This document shows, piece after piece, positions 46,794-58,711 of a stretch of DNA of 64,000 bases. The stretch is from Pilaira anomala (lineage: Eukaryota; Mucoromycota; Mucoromycetes; Mucorales; Mucoraceae). Below the pieces are notes generated by a model. It was not told where the DNA came from and did not search any database. It saw only the letters and a list, made by a program, of their open reading frames with translations. The position numbers and the translations under genes were made by a program. Each line of letters opens with the position of its first letter. Position 1 is the first letter of the stretch. The stretch spans positions 480,001-544,000 of the forward strand of contig JAIXMQ010000003.1 in the NCBI GenBank assembly GCA_025716855.1. Direction: 5' to 3'.

Positions 46794-49700
46794 ATGGCAC
46801 TAGCAAACTTAGGTAATTACGGTGCTAGATCTAAAACCATTGAAGTTCCACTTCAACAAGAACAAGTATTAGAAGTCGTTTGTGATGATTTGCCTACAAA
46901 CCCTACCGAATTAACCGATATTTTTCGTACGGAAAACGTTGGACTTGCTTATTATAGAATGTTGGCAGTAAATATAAATATTTCGCGTTGACATTTACCT
47001 GTTCAAACAGACTCACTTTATTTTGCTAGATTGAATACTATGAGCAAGATAAAATTGAACAAAGTATTAGTGTTGCTCAAGCTGGACTAGCAAGTGGTAA
47101 AAATAAGATATCGATTGTAATGATTGCATTTTACTCAAAAGCAGTTTTTATTTAGCTAGTAATTCACCAACTACAACACCACGAGAAAAGTTGCCTTTGT
47201 TGACCTTAATTGCTACTCTACACATGCGTCTTGCAAGAAAGGAGACCGATAACGAAAGTCAACGTCAAAAATATTTAGAAGAAGCAACTCAATTTATTAA
47301 CGAAGCCGATCGTATTCATAACCAATATGAACCAACCTTTGTTGTAAAAGGCAATCTTTACCTTTTGTTAAAAAAGATTGATGATGCCGCTCGTTCTTTC
47401 AACATGGTACTTGAGAAGAGGCCCAATTGCATTCCTGCTCTTTTAGGCAGAGCAAAGATTCAATATCATTTAAAAAATTACAAGGCTGCTTTAAAGACGT
47501 ATCAAACAGCACTCAGATACTCTCGTGGTAAATTTGCTAGTGTCGAGATTCGTTTAGGTATTGCCCAATGTTTTGCTCAGTTAAAAATGTACAATGAAGC
47601 AAAAGCTGCTTTGAAACGTTGTATTGATATGGTAAAGAAAAAAAGAGACATTATATTTACTTTAATTTTTTTTAATCTTAAATCTGTAATCATAGGGTTC
47701 AGTACCTAACGCGACAGCTTTAATTATGTTGGCTATCATCGAATTGAACGAATCAAAGAAAACTGAGGAAGGCATTATTCATCAAGAAAACTCTTTAAGA
47801 CAGGGTCTTTTACATATGCAACAAGCCCATACCACCAACAAAAGACACCCTGCTGTATTAAATATGATGGCTAATCATTTCTTTTTGACGCGCGACTTTG
47901 AAAAGGTAAATCATATTGACATTTACCTATCGATTTTTTATTAAATATATTTGCATAATAAAGACAATGACATCAGCTGCTAGAGCTTTAAATAGAGCCT
48001 CCAATAATGCAACAAAAGCAGAGGCCAGTTATCAAATTGCAAGAGCCCACCACCAAATGCAAGAATTTGACGATGCTTATAAATTCTATTCACAAGCACT
48101 TGAATTGAACCCGGATCATTTGTTGGCTCAATTTGGTATGGGTCAAATGCAATTAAAAAGAGGAGAGAATAATGCCGCTATCGAAATTTTTGAAAAGCTT
48201 CATAAATCTGAGCCTGAGTGTGTTGAAATCATGAAGGTCTTAGGTTCTCTTTATGGTGTTTCTGGAAAGAAAGAAAAATCGCTTGGATTATTCAGTAAAC
48301 TTTTGGAAAACACAAATGACGATCCTCTCTTAGCTATGGAAATTGCAGAAATGTACGAAGAAAAAGATATTGCTAATTCTTTAAAATGTAAGTTTGTAAA
48401 AAAAAATAAAAAAAAAATGTGTCTCAGAGAGAGAGAGTTGGTATTAATTTATCTGTTTATTCAGATTATGAGCAATCTCTTGCCCTTTTAGATGAAATTC
48501 CTAAAGACGATTTACTTGCTATGGAACGTGTTAAAGAAATTAAACCCGAATTATTAAACAACATCGCTGTCGCTCATCAAATGTTGGGTAATTTTACAGA
48601 CGCTGAACATTACTATGGTCTTGCTATTCAAGAAAGTGAAACCAGTAAAGAGGAGGAAAAAAATTTGAAACTTACTATGACTTATAACTTGGCAAGATTG
48701 TACGAAGAACGCTTAGAAATTGAGAAAGCCACTGCTATTTATAAAAAGATTATCGAAGATTATCCCTCTTATGTGGATGGTAATGTTCTCTTCATATATA
48801 AATCATAATATACATAATTCTAATATTTTTTCTAAAGCATATTTACGTATGGGTGCTATTGAAATGTCACTTGGTAAATCCGATGAAGCTATGGAATGGT
48901 ACAAGGAAGTATTCGACACCGATCCTATAAATGCAAAGGCATGGATTATGATCGGCCAAGCACAAGCAACTACATCAGAAAAATTATGTAAAAGATCCTT
49001 TGAGAAAGTACTTCGAGATTGCGAAAAGAACGATCTTTATACTCATGTTGCGCTTGGTAATTATCATGCTGCTGCTGCAAGAGAATACAAGACTGAAAAG
49101 CAAAAAGATCAACGTAAAGAATCATATAAATTAGCTGTCAATTTTTATTCTCAAGCATTACGACGTGATCCATTAAATGTGTATGCAGCAAATGGTTTAG
49201 CTATCACAATTCTTGAGACTGGTCATGTGGAAGAAGCAAGGGACTTGTTTAATCAAGTTAGAGAAGCCGCTGTAAATAACTCGAGTGTTTGGGTTAATTT
49301 AGCTCATGCCTATGTTGAATTAAAGCAATATAAACAAGCTATTGTCATGGTATAATTTTTTATATAGCTAGGTACGATAAAATATTTGATTACTAACCCT
49401 CAATTTTTTTTTTAGTATGAAAATGCATCTAAGAAATTCTTTAATAACAAAGACGCAAACGTTTTGCTTTGTCTTGCAAGAACTCAATATATCCTTTCAA
49501 AATCAGAAAAAGATCCTGAGATTATGTATCAAGCATTAAAAAATACCGAGAAAGCTCTTCATATTGCACCTTGGGATAAGACAACACATCACAATCTTGC
49601 ACTTGTCCAACAATCTTTTGCTCAACAAATATCGGATCTTCCTCAAGATCAACGTACATCAAGTAATATGCGCCGAGCTTTAAGCTGTCTTGAATGCGGT

Positions 49701-50267
49701 CAACGTACCTTCCGTATGTTGATCAGCGTTGAAGAACATACTTTATATGATCGTAAAATTACCGAGCATCGTGAACGTTATGGTGAGACATTACGTGTGC
49801 AATTAGAAAGAAAGTTGCAAGAACAAATTCAGTTTGAAGAAGAAAAGGAGAGAAAATTAAATATTGCTAGAAAGAAGCGTGACGAAGAACGAGCCAAAAT
49901 GGCTCAAATAGAGGAAGAAAAAATTCGATTGCAGCAACTTGAAAATGAAAGAATGGAAGAAGCTCGTCGTAGATTAATGGAAAAGGTTCGCGAAGATAAT
50001 ATGATGATGGCTACTCAACAGATTGAAGATGAAGACTTTGATGAAGAAAAGAAGGCCAAGAAACGCTCAAGAAAGAGAAAAGAACGTGAAGATGAGGAAA
50101 ATGAGGAAGGTCGTGGTGAAGATACTGAAGAGGGTTCAAAGAGAAAAGAGAAAAAGGTAAAGTTAAAACTTAATTATCATTCGTACATTTGCTAAATTAT
50201 TTCTATATAATAGCAATATCGAAGCAAACGAATTATCGAAGACTCTGACGAAGATGAAGACATGTAA
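46794..50267 (+). CDS. CTR9: CTR9, TPR subunit of the Paf1 complex
   Basis: Nine exons (46794-46967, 47030-47096, 47156-47631, 47696-47905, 47964-48387, 48465-48779, 48838-49349, 49416-50156, 50214-50267) give 990 residues. The start is typical (IEVPLQQEQVLEVVCDDLPT), followed by LAYYRMLAIEYYEQDKIEQS. Many TPR units follow, such as RIHNQYEPTFVVKGNLYLLL, CIPALLGRAKIQYHLKNYKA, LLAQFGMGQMQLKRGENNAA and VWVNLAHAYVELKQYKQAI. The C-terminal 170 residues are a long charged helix (RKLQEQIQFEEEKERKLNIA) and an acidic/basic tail. Ctr9 scaffolds Paf1C on RNA polymerase II and supports histone H2B ubiquitination and H3K4/K36 methylation. The order and length match fungal Ctr9 well. Confidence 0.93.
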
Positions 50268-50436
50268 AAAATATAAATAAAAACAATGTAAAGATATGAT
50301 ACTTGCTTACATAACATTTAAATAATTAACAAAGATTGGATCAGCCCATTTGTTTTTTTTTTGTTAATTGCGCACATACAAATTAGTGTAACGGAGTCTA
50401 CATACACCACGACAAGAAAAAAAGGATAAAAAGAAA

Positions 50437-50507
50437 TGCTGGTAGCAGGAATCGAACCTGCGTCGACGCGGCCACAACACGATGTACTGCCACTATACTA
50501 TACCAGC
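50437..50507 (-). tRNA. tRNA-His (GTG anticodon)
   Basis: The minus strand folds as a tRNA: acceptor GCTGGTA pairs with TACCAGC and the discriminator is A. The D arm is GTATAGTGGCAGTAC. The anticodon arm is CGTG-TTGTGGC-CGCG with anticodon GTG (His), and the T arm is GCAGG-TTCGATT-CCTGC. TTTCTTTTT follows as a Pol III terminator. No intron. Confidence 0.9.
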
Positions 50508-50565
50508 TTTTTAGATGTTTTTCTTACTTTAATTTTTTCTATTTATAGCAATAGTTTTAAAAATA

Positions 50566-50973
50566 TCACGTGATTATCACGTGATCGTCACGCTTTTGGC
50601 TACGGGTACTAATATTATCGAGAACTTGAAAACGATTTTATTAAAAATAAGCAAATAAACTATAGATTCTTAACTGGACATTTCCTTTGAAGATTTCAGT
50701 TATATTTTTAAAATCAATTTTTTCATCACTTTTTTAATAAATTATTAGTTTTATAGTTACAGGCCACTGTTCCAATAAAAAGTTCTGGAAATTTTAATTT
50801 TCTAATAGCTAACTTCGGTAGCTTTTAATGCTGTTCGTTCTCTGTATTTTATTGAAGTAGTATACATCCGATATCCGATATCCATACGTCTAAACTCAGT
50901 ATAGAGGCGAGAACAAAACAGCAAATTTAAACTTCTTACAACTACACGTGACAGTCACGTATATATCACGTGA
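50566..50973. promoter_or_regulatory. Cluster of TCACGTGA palindromes between tRNA genes
   Basis: TCACGTGA is found at 50566-50573, 50577-50584 and 50966-50973, with close relatives at 50945-50951 (CACGTGA) and 50954-50961 (GTCACGTA). CACGTG is the E-box core bound by fungal bHLH factors such as Cbf1 and Pho4. The pairs sit just inside the two flanking tRNA genes. Confidence 0.5.
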
Positions 50974-51031
50974 TGATTTTTTGTAATTACTAAAGTATTA
51001 ATTTTAATTACAAGTGAAACTTAACATATCA

Positions 51032-51103
51032 TCTTCGATAGTATAGTGGTGAGTATCCCCGCCTGTCACGCGGGAGACCTGGGTTCAATTCCCAGTCGGA
51101 GAG
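51032..51103 (+). tRNA. tRNA-Asp (GTC anticodon)
   Basis: The plus strand folds as a 72-nt tRNA: acceptor TCTTCGA pairs with TCGGAGA (one G-T pair) and the discriminator is G. The D arm is GTATAGTGGTGAGTAT. The anticodon arm is CCCGC-CTGTCAC-GCGGG with anticodon GTC (Asp), and the T arm is CTGGG-TTCAATT-CCCAG. TTTCTTTTTT follows as terminator. No intron. Confidence 0.93.
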
Positions 51104-52152
51104 TTTCTTTTTTAAAAAATTACTGTAATTTCGTGAGATCTTTATATAATCTTTTTGAATGTATTTATTTTGCTTCAGCTACAGAAATTGTAGGGATAGT
51201 GTTTTAAAAGAAGAAAGACGAAAAAAAAAAGGGTCATTCTAAGTAAGTTCTTCAAGTGCCAGCACCAGATTTTAAAATGCTTAATTATGTTTTTGTATTA
51301 ATAAAAAAAGAGACTTATTAGAGATTTATAAAAATAATAGTAGAAATAATAACTTTTTAAGATGTTTATTAAAACTATGATTTCTGAGGTGTAATTGACT
51401 ATTTTGATGTTTTTCAGTACTACTACAGCCAATAAAATAGAAACTAACCATAGCAACGAAAAGTTTTCTATAAAAAAATACTTTAGTTTTCCGTTAGCTC
51501 TTTATACAGTTCTTTACTAAATATTTTCGTAAATCTATTTCACACAGTATATAATTTACTCTTTTGAATATAGCTTCCATAAGTTTTTCCTGTTAGAAAC
51601 TCATGACTGTAGGTATTACCCAGTCCACGTTTTTATCACTTATTATTAACATATTTGTATTTTATACTATCTTTATATTAGTTGGGTCAACATCCCTTGA
51701 TACAATATTTACAGTATCAATTGGAAAACCAAATAGCAAGTCTTTCTTCTGGCCACTTGACGGTTTATTCATATTTTTTAATCTCTAACTTTAAACATAT
51801 AATGTCATTGGTTGTAACATAAGATTGTATTGAGTAAAATACTTTAAAAAAATGGCAGTGATCGCCAATTGACAACATAAACTCGGTTTTTGGTTTTTTA
51901 TTAAAAGTCATATACATACAATTGTGGTGAGTCAACATCATTTTACGAGCTAGTAGATAGTATATTGTGTATATTACAGCTTCCAGCTGATTATTTGTTT
52001 AATTCGTTTATTATGAGTAGATACGAGAAATATGAATATATTGTAATCTTGATAATATGAAAATAATTATAGTTTTTTTTTTTTTTTAGGAATTAGGGAT
52101 AAGCAAAAGCTCTAATGTTCTTAGGTCGTTCATTAACTTAAGACTATATGTT
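51104..52152. other. Intergenic, no supported gene
   Basis: About 1 kb between tRNA-Asp and the 3' end of the kelch gene. A plus ORF of 61 residues (51603-51788) is hydrophobic and unrecognised. No RNA gene or repeat was identified. Confidence 0.5.
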
Positions 52153-54322
52153 TTAGTGACCACCATCAGGTTTTTGCAACATCGTTAAGTGGGGAATGTT
52201 ATTAGTAGAATCGTCGTCGATTGTATTAGGATTATGTAACTCTGCACCGTAGGGTTTTTGTGCAGATACCATAGGACTTGCTATCGACTGATGACTATTT
52301 ACAACAGTTGTTGAATCATCAGCTAATGGTGGTGAAGGCATAACGTTCTTGGCCAAATTGGGTGTAAAATCTCCATAACTCTTATCAATCTCTTCCCAGT
52401 CTACTTCAATAACGGGCTCTTCAACAAACTCGTTTCTATTTGCAAGTTCCTCCGCCTCACGCTTCTTTCTTTTATCTTTATTTTTCTTCTTCCATAAGCA
52501 GAAAATAATACCTATAATAATCAAGCACTATATATGTATATATAAATTAGCTACTTTTAATTACCAATACTCAACACATTAAATTGCACTTACTCCAGCT
52601 GCAGCACCGACAGCAATACCAGCAGTAGTTCCTTTACTTAAGCCCGATTCTTCATAGATATCACTTGAGTCGCTGCCTTTAGGTATTTCAGGTTCATTTG
52701 TTAAGGTTTGTTCTCTATACTCATTTAAGCTGGAGACGTTTAAAGGATCGGTTACATTCAATATAAGTAAAGATGAAACATGGTTTTCATTTTGATTCAA
52801 TCCGAATGAAATAATTACAGTGTTGTTGTCTACAGAAATGGCTATGTAATAAGAAATAACCACAATCATTAGTACTAAACAAGTAATTATATATTATCTA
52901 TGCATAATACCTGAATGTCGAGTTCGAATTAATTCCGTGTTAGGCAAACCAGTTATATTTTGTTGGCTCCAACTATATGTATCAAGATTTAAAGTATAGC
53001 AGTAATCAACAGAAACTATTGTAAAAAGCCAAGAAAATTGTTAGCATAGTGACCAACGCAAGATAAAATTGTATTGCTTTTACCTATATCAAATCTTTCT
53101 CCTCCATATAATAAAACATGTCTGCCGGTGGATTGCACTATTAGAATAAAGTTAGTAGTGATAATTTTACGCTGCATTTATAAATACTAATGACTTTACA
53201 AAGAGTAGTGGAATGAAAAGATCTATCACTTGGTTTATCTCCACCTAAAGTTTGCATGCCCCAAGCACCTGATGTTAAATCAAACGCAATAGCAGACCCT
53301 AAAGACTGATGTGTACTAACACTTTCGCCATAAGTACCACCAAAAAACAGGATTCGGTTTCTTTTGGGATCAAATATGGATGAAAGAAATCTAGGAAACA
53401 CTGTAGGCAAATTATTTTGAGGAGAAAATATGGACCAATGCTATAATAAATATATATATTTAGCTTGTAAAATATTATAATTACAATAGAAAATGGTCTT
53501 ACATTGTTTTCTTTTGTGATGTCAAAAAAAGTCAGACTGGTATAACCAATGTTTCTTTCAGTGTCCTGAACGTATTGACTTAAATTTTGACCTTGATATG
53601 TCCAAGTTGAATTTATATTTCTAAATGATACAGTGTGAAAAAAGTGAAATAATAATAATAATAACAATTGCTTTCTTACGTCTCTACACCACCGTAAAAA
53701 CCTACGCCATAACCAGGTACATAAACAGATGCGGCGGAGTAACTATGTATATTTATATCATTTAAAAAGTTTAAATTATTTTAGATTATTCTTTCTATAA
53801 AGATTTAGATCTTTTTACATTTGTCTGTTTCCAAAAGGTGGTTCCTCATAACTTGGATATTCAGTCCATTCATTTCTATCTACGTTGAAGGCAATTGTCT
53901 GTGAAATTAAGCTAGTGTATTCACTATTCCAGCCGCCACTTAAAAGCATTGTTTTTCCGTCTGGAAGTGCCATTGATTGAGAGCTTTCTCTAAGATGCAT
54001 TTCAACACCATTTGTATATGGAGGGATAGGTTCCCATTTAGTTGATAATTCTTCTCTCAATAATCCTTTATTATTCACTATATCTAGAGTATAAATAATA
54101 GAGTCGGAAACAGAAGTCTTATTGACCATTGTTAAACCACCAAAGCAAAATATTTTTTTATTTAAATAACCACATGCTATACAAATCAAGAAAGTTTAGT
54201 ATTTGTTGATTTAGAATATAAATATTTTTTATCTTACGTGACTCAAATCTATCAATACTCGCTGCAAAAGAGAGATCGATTAAGCCGTAAAGTAAAAAAG
54301 TAAATAAAAAATTTAGATTCAT
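52153..54322 (-). CDS. Kelch-repeat type I membrane protein, apparent 1-nt deletion
   Basis: Nine exons: 54322-54238, 54176-53819, 53742-53680, 53620-53503, 53440-53200, 53136-53084, 53015-52911, 52841-52594 and 52527-52153. A signal peptide (MNLNFLFTFLLYGLIDLSFA) precedes kelch repeats: KKIFCFGGLTMV, MLLSGGWNSEYTS, YGVGFYGGVET, RNRILFFGGTYGES and GRHVLLYG. A membrane helix follows (GIAVGAAAG, CLIIIGIIFCLW), then a basic KKKNKDKRKKR stop-transfer and a cytosolic tail. Exon lengths sum to 1646, one short of a multiple of three. Exon 6 shows LLYG in one frame and ERFDI in the next, so one base seems missing near 53098-53103. The gene may be broken, may skip exon 6 (which restores the frame), or the base may be a sequence error. 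Related fungal kelch proteins act at the cell surface. Confidence 0.7.
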
Positions 54323-55087
54323 AATTATTCAGGTTTAAAGGAAAAGGGCCATCAGAACCATCTTTAAATATTTTTTTGGTATTTTTATAATAGCCTTTGA
54401 GTAATACCAAGTGTAACAATTGTACAAAAAAAAAAGTTTATCCGCGTAACCAATAATAATAGACATTATAAAGTTATTTTGAAAAGTAAAAACAATTGAT
54501 GATTTGTATGATTTATATCTAATTAATATATAATCTTGAAAGCCAAATAAATAAACAAAAAAAAAAAAAAAAAAGAAATAGTCTGCTTAATTCAAGAATT
54601 AGGAAAAAAAAACTGAATTTTATCGCGCGTTATTTATGTATGACAAAAATTTTTTTTCAGTGAATACGGGCTGATGAGGCTTCAATAATCGATTTAATGT
54701 AGCACTTGTATTCTATAACTCAAATATACTACTATAAATATAGGTCTGAAAGTTCATGTTGAAGAATTATCACTCCCATACCAGCTTCAGTAAATATCAC
54801 AGACAAAGCCATTGGTTAAAATAAAAGTATTTCTGGTGGAACCAACTTTTTAAGCAAATTTTTAGAATAGCCTTCAATCCTCGAATTAGTAGAATTACAC
54901 ACCCTAATCGAGATTTACAAAAGGTTTTTACTTACTATCTACAAGATATAGTTCCAGATTAATGAATTTTCAACAATGAAAAAGACATAAAGTTAATTCA
55001 GGAACAAGGTTCTGTAAATCAAATTACCAAATTAGGGACGGGACTTGATTTAATAAATTTATGCAATTTTTCGCGTTTTTTTTTTAT
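54323..55087. other. Intergenic, nothing recognised
   Basis: The promoter side of the kelch gene and the 3' flank of SMG9. A runs near 54558-54574 and unique AT-rich sequence. No ORF of note. Confidence 0.5.
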
Positions 55088-56463
55088 TTAGGAATCCCTT
55101 AATTTACGAGCAACTTGAAGATATTCAGTAATATATTCAGATTTTCTAATGATTTCAAATGTTTTGATTGCATTTCTATACCAATCTTTTTCAGATACTT
55201 GACCTTTTCTACCAGACTTTCTTGGGCTTGCCAATACTTGATCTCTTAGAGCCAACATGAGTACTTGAAATGATTCAACATGACATTCATCCTCTTGACT
55301 TTCTGGTAAAAAAAACAAGTTGACACCATCATATTTAAATAAAGGTAAAACCTGACCCAAGTTCACAAGACCTAATAAAACATGTTCAATATATCTTAAC
55401 ATATACATGTATACACCATCAACTTTTTTTTTATACCTCGCGTTTTAAGTTGAGATTTATCAAAAAATGCAACAAGCATATCTTGTAAATCAGTATACTT
55501 TTTAAATGTAAATTCATTCACAGTACATTTATTCGACACAAAGACAATATCTGGATAATAATGCATATCTTGTTGTTCTCGAGCTAATAAAGGGAAATCG
55601 GGTATACAGAATTTCAACATTTCAGCTCTTTGAACAAGTTGTAACAGATCGTTATCTATTTCAGGTCCATCATTTACAATCAACACTACATTACATATAG
55701 AAAACATAAAGATGATATTGTATAACGTTTCCATTTCTAACCACAAATCTGGATGTAATCCATGCACTGTTCCAGTTCTCAAAACTTCATCAAGTATTGT
55801 CCAACATGATAAAGGTTCTGTATCTAATAAAATAGCTCGTTCAGGTGTAATGTACATGTCAATACCTTCTGTTTTGTGTCCTTGAAAAAGAAACTGGTCA
55901 TTAGGTTGTGTTGAAAAAGTCTATAGAAAAAACAATGAGAAAAAAAAAAAAAAAAAGGTTTAAGCATTCTTTTAAACTTGCCTGTTCGGCTTGAGGTGCA
56001 AAATGAGATAAAACGGTAGATTTTCCAACACCTTGTTTTCCAATAATACCTATAACAAAATGACCTGGATGATCTGTTAAATTCTAAAAAAAAAAAAAAA
56101 TTAATTATTTTACTTGTTTAAAACTATTCTCTTTCGAACCTTTAAAATAGTTTCCGAGTTAAACTTGTTGGGTCGTCTCATAAAGGGTATAGAAATTAAA
56201 GAAGAAGAAGTTGAGATGACTTCTTGAGTCGATAGATCTTCTTGTTTTGTTGAGGATTCATGAACTGTGTTTTCTGTTGGACGTTCACGACGATCTAAAA
56301 TGATGGGTGCCTGAAGAAAAGGTCTTCCTGTAGACTCGTTCTAAGAGGTTGTTTTAGTTGTCTTTCAATTAAAGAAAAAAAAAAAAGGTTTTCGAGTGCT
56401 TTTGTTTACTTTGCGACGTTCTCTTCTTTTATTATTGGGATCTCTTAATCGTTTATCAGACAT
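55088..56463 (-). CDS. SMG9: SMG9-like NMD factor (P-loop protein)
   Basis: Five exons (56463-56410, 56340-56140, 56083-55982, 55920-55437, 55371-55088) give 374 residues. A basic, disordered N-terminus (MSDKRLRDPNNKRRERRK) is followed by FLQAPIILDRRER and RRPNKFNSETIL. The nucleotide-binding fold has GIIGKQGVGKSTVLSHFAPQ, a clear P-loop. It continues with GIDMYITPERAILLDTEPL, LWLEMETLYNIIFMFSICNV and VFVSNKC. This combination is SMG9, which with SMG8 regulates the SMG1 kinase in nonsense-mediated decay. The intron after exon 3 has a GC donor (GCAAGT) and exon 2 ends at a weak GTTCGA donor. The gene is divergent from the Dabb gene with 171 bp between start codons. Confidence 0.87.
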
Positions 56464-56634
56464 GCTTGAATAGTTGTATATTATATATATAAAAAAAAAG
56501 AGAATGTAAAGTTTATTGTTTACCCGTTCAATGTGACTTGTGGGGATTTTTGTGGGGGATTTTTTTTTTAAAAATAAAAAGTACACTATCGCGTACCTTT
56601 CTTTTTTCTTTTAAAAAAATACTTTATAAAAAAG
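56464..56634. promoter_or_regulatory. Compact divergent promoter of SMG9 and the Dabb gene
   Basis: 171 bp separate the two start codons, so both promoters and 5' UTRs must fit here. It contains A/T runs and no recognised factor site. Confidence 0.5.
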
Positions 56635-57156
56635 ATGAAGGTCGTTCATATTGGTAATGAGTAATAACTATAGCTGCAAAAAAAAAAAAAAAAAAAATAA
56701 ATAAATAAATAAACTAAAAATAAACTTGTATAGTTCTCGTCAAGTTTAAGCCCGAAATTACGGAAGAAGCCAAGGCAAAGACAATCAAGGATGTATTGGC
56801 TTTAAAGGATAGTATCCCAGAGATTTCGATTGCCAGTGCAGGAAAGAATTTCACAGATCGAGGCAAAGGATACGAATATGGTAAATTTAAGTAGTAATGA
56901 AAATGAAATAACAATAATAATAATTAATGCATTATTTGTTATGTTAGGTTGGGTTGTTGAATTAGAAAAGAAGGAGGTAAAAATAAGGGTTTTTTTTTTC
57001 TTCTTCTAAAAAATGCGCATATTACAATGGTTTTAACTTTAATTTATTATATAATAGGATCTCCCAATCTATGCTAATCATCAAAGTCATCTTGACTTCT
57101 TGTCAAACTATAAGTCTACATTTGAAGATGTTTTAGCTTTTGATTATGAATTTTAA
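56635..57156 (+). CDS. Dabb-domain (stress-responsive A/B barrel) protein
   Basis: Four exons (56635-56653, 56734-56880, 56948-56976, 57058-57156) give 97 residues, the usual length of a single Dabb domain. The joined start reads MKVVHIVLVKFKPEITEEAK. It continues with KDSIPEISIASAGKNFTDRG, YEYGWVVELEKKEDLPIYAN and HQSHLDFLSNY. The VHIVLVKFK first strand, F/W-x-VEL middle strand and Y-x-NHxxHxxF end are the Dabb signature. The proteins form dimeric alpha/beta barrels; many fungal ones are stress-induced and some plant ones are cyclases. No specific function can be assigned. Exon 1 of 19 nt is needed to complete the first strand. Confidence 0.85.
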
Positions 57157-57173
57157 AAATAAAATTATATAAA

Positions 57174-57249
57174 ATGTGTGTTGTGTTGTGTTGTGAGTGA
57201 GTGTGTGTGTGCGTGTGTTGTGAGTGTGAGTGTGTGTGTGTGCGTGTGC

Positions 57250-57281
<32 letters not shown>

Positions 57282-57293
57282 ATATATGTGTAT
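57174..57293. repeat. TG-rich microsatellite between convergent genes
   Basis: About 115 nt of TG repeats with TTG, GAG and GCG interruptions, ending in TATATATG. It lies between the stop codons of the Dabb gene (57156) and the chitin synthase (57376), so it sits in both 3' flanks. Alternating purine-pyrimidine sequence of this length can adopt Z-DNA. Confidence 0.85.
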
Positions 57294-57375
57294 ATTTTTT
57301 TTAATAAGTTTAAATGAGGATATATATATATGTATATAGATATAAAGAAAAAAAAAAAAAAGTGATTGATTAAAA

Positions 57376-58679
57376 TTAAGATGGAGGTGGAGTTGATGAT
57401 ATTGTAGGAGCAGGAGAAGAATTAAACATCTTTCGATCATTAAAGATAGTACCAAAAGAAGATGGAGTTGCAGGTGTAATTGTATTTTTACCATCAAAAG
57501 CGGCAGGGGAATCAAGAGGGGTTTTGAGAGTCATCTTCTTATTGAAACGTTGACCAGTTCTTTCAGTCTCCCAATCCTCCCATTTCTTCATCACAAGACG
57601 TGTAGGATCAAATTTACCTTCTGCGTCACCATGTCCTTTATCCTTCTTTTCTCCTTCAACTACACGAGTTGCTCCCCAAGAGAAATCATCAAAATGCCAG
57701 AAAGAATATAAAGGTAATACGAAATTCCAAATGGGTAAAGCACAAAGATAGACTAAAAAAAAAAATAATAATAATAATAAAGTTAAGATCCTATAAATAA
57801 ATAAAATAAAAAAAAAAAGATATTTTACCAAGCATCCACAAGACATAAACAAGCTTAAATGTCGTGATTGCGATCAAGACTGCAGGAAGACCAAGAATAG
57901 CAATTAATAAAGCAAGAGATTGCCATTGAGGACTACTAGAGATAGCAGTATTCACAATTAAATAAATAGTCATAACGATAGCAGCAGGAAGTACCAAAGT
58001 ACCAATTAAATCAATAAATACAGAAAATTGCATAGATAAACAAGCGATACCACAAAGATCAGAAACGAGTACTAATTCCATTAAATTATGTACAGTTGAA
58101 TTAATCCAACGACGACGTTGAGATAATAATACTTTGAATTCATCTGGTACAACTGTCTTACAACGTGCTTGAGGTACAAACATCATTTGACGTCTAGGGA
58201 ATGTACGTAACATGAGTGTTGAAAGGAAACGATCTTCACCAAGTAACAATAAATTCTTTTCATGAAGTGTTGTGACCACATTTTGATTATACTCAAGAAT
58301 AATATCTGGATTGGCTAAAATAGGTACCCAAGCCCCGTTCTTTGGTGATTTGATACGATACATACTGAAACAACCAGGTAAACATGTAACAATACCAAAT
58401 AATGATTCAAATGATTTTGCATAATGATGAGAAATATAATATTCAAATACTTGAATAGCAGTAACCCCTTTATATGTATAAAATGATTAGTCATATTTAA
58501 TATCAAATTTTATACTGTAGTACAATTTACTTACAAGATGATTTCTTGTTGGCAATTCTAGTTTCACCACATAAGCCCATAATCGTAATATCATTTGCCA
58601 TTGCAGCTACCATATAAGTCAAAGCGTCAGATAATACTTTAGTATCTGCATCCACCTATAATAATAATAAAATTAGGGC

Positions 58680-58711
<32 letters not shown>

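Noticed and set aside
50566..50973. Interpreting the TCACGTGA cluster as a point centromere
   Set aside because: No CDEIII-like element or extended AT core was identified; E-box function is the simpler reading.
51603..51788. Plus ORF of 61 hydrophobic residues after tRNA-Asp
   Set aside because: Short, unrecognised, no evidence of splicing partners.
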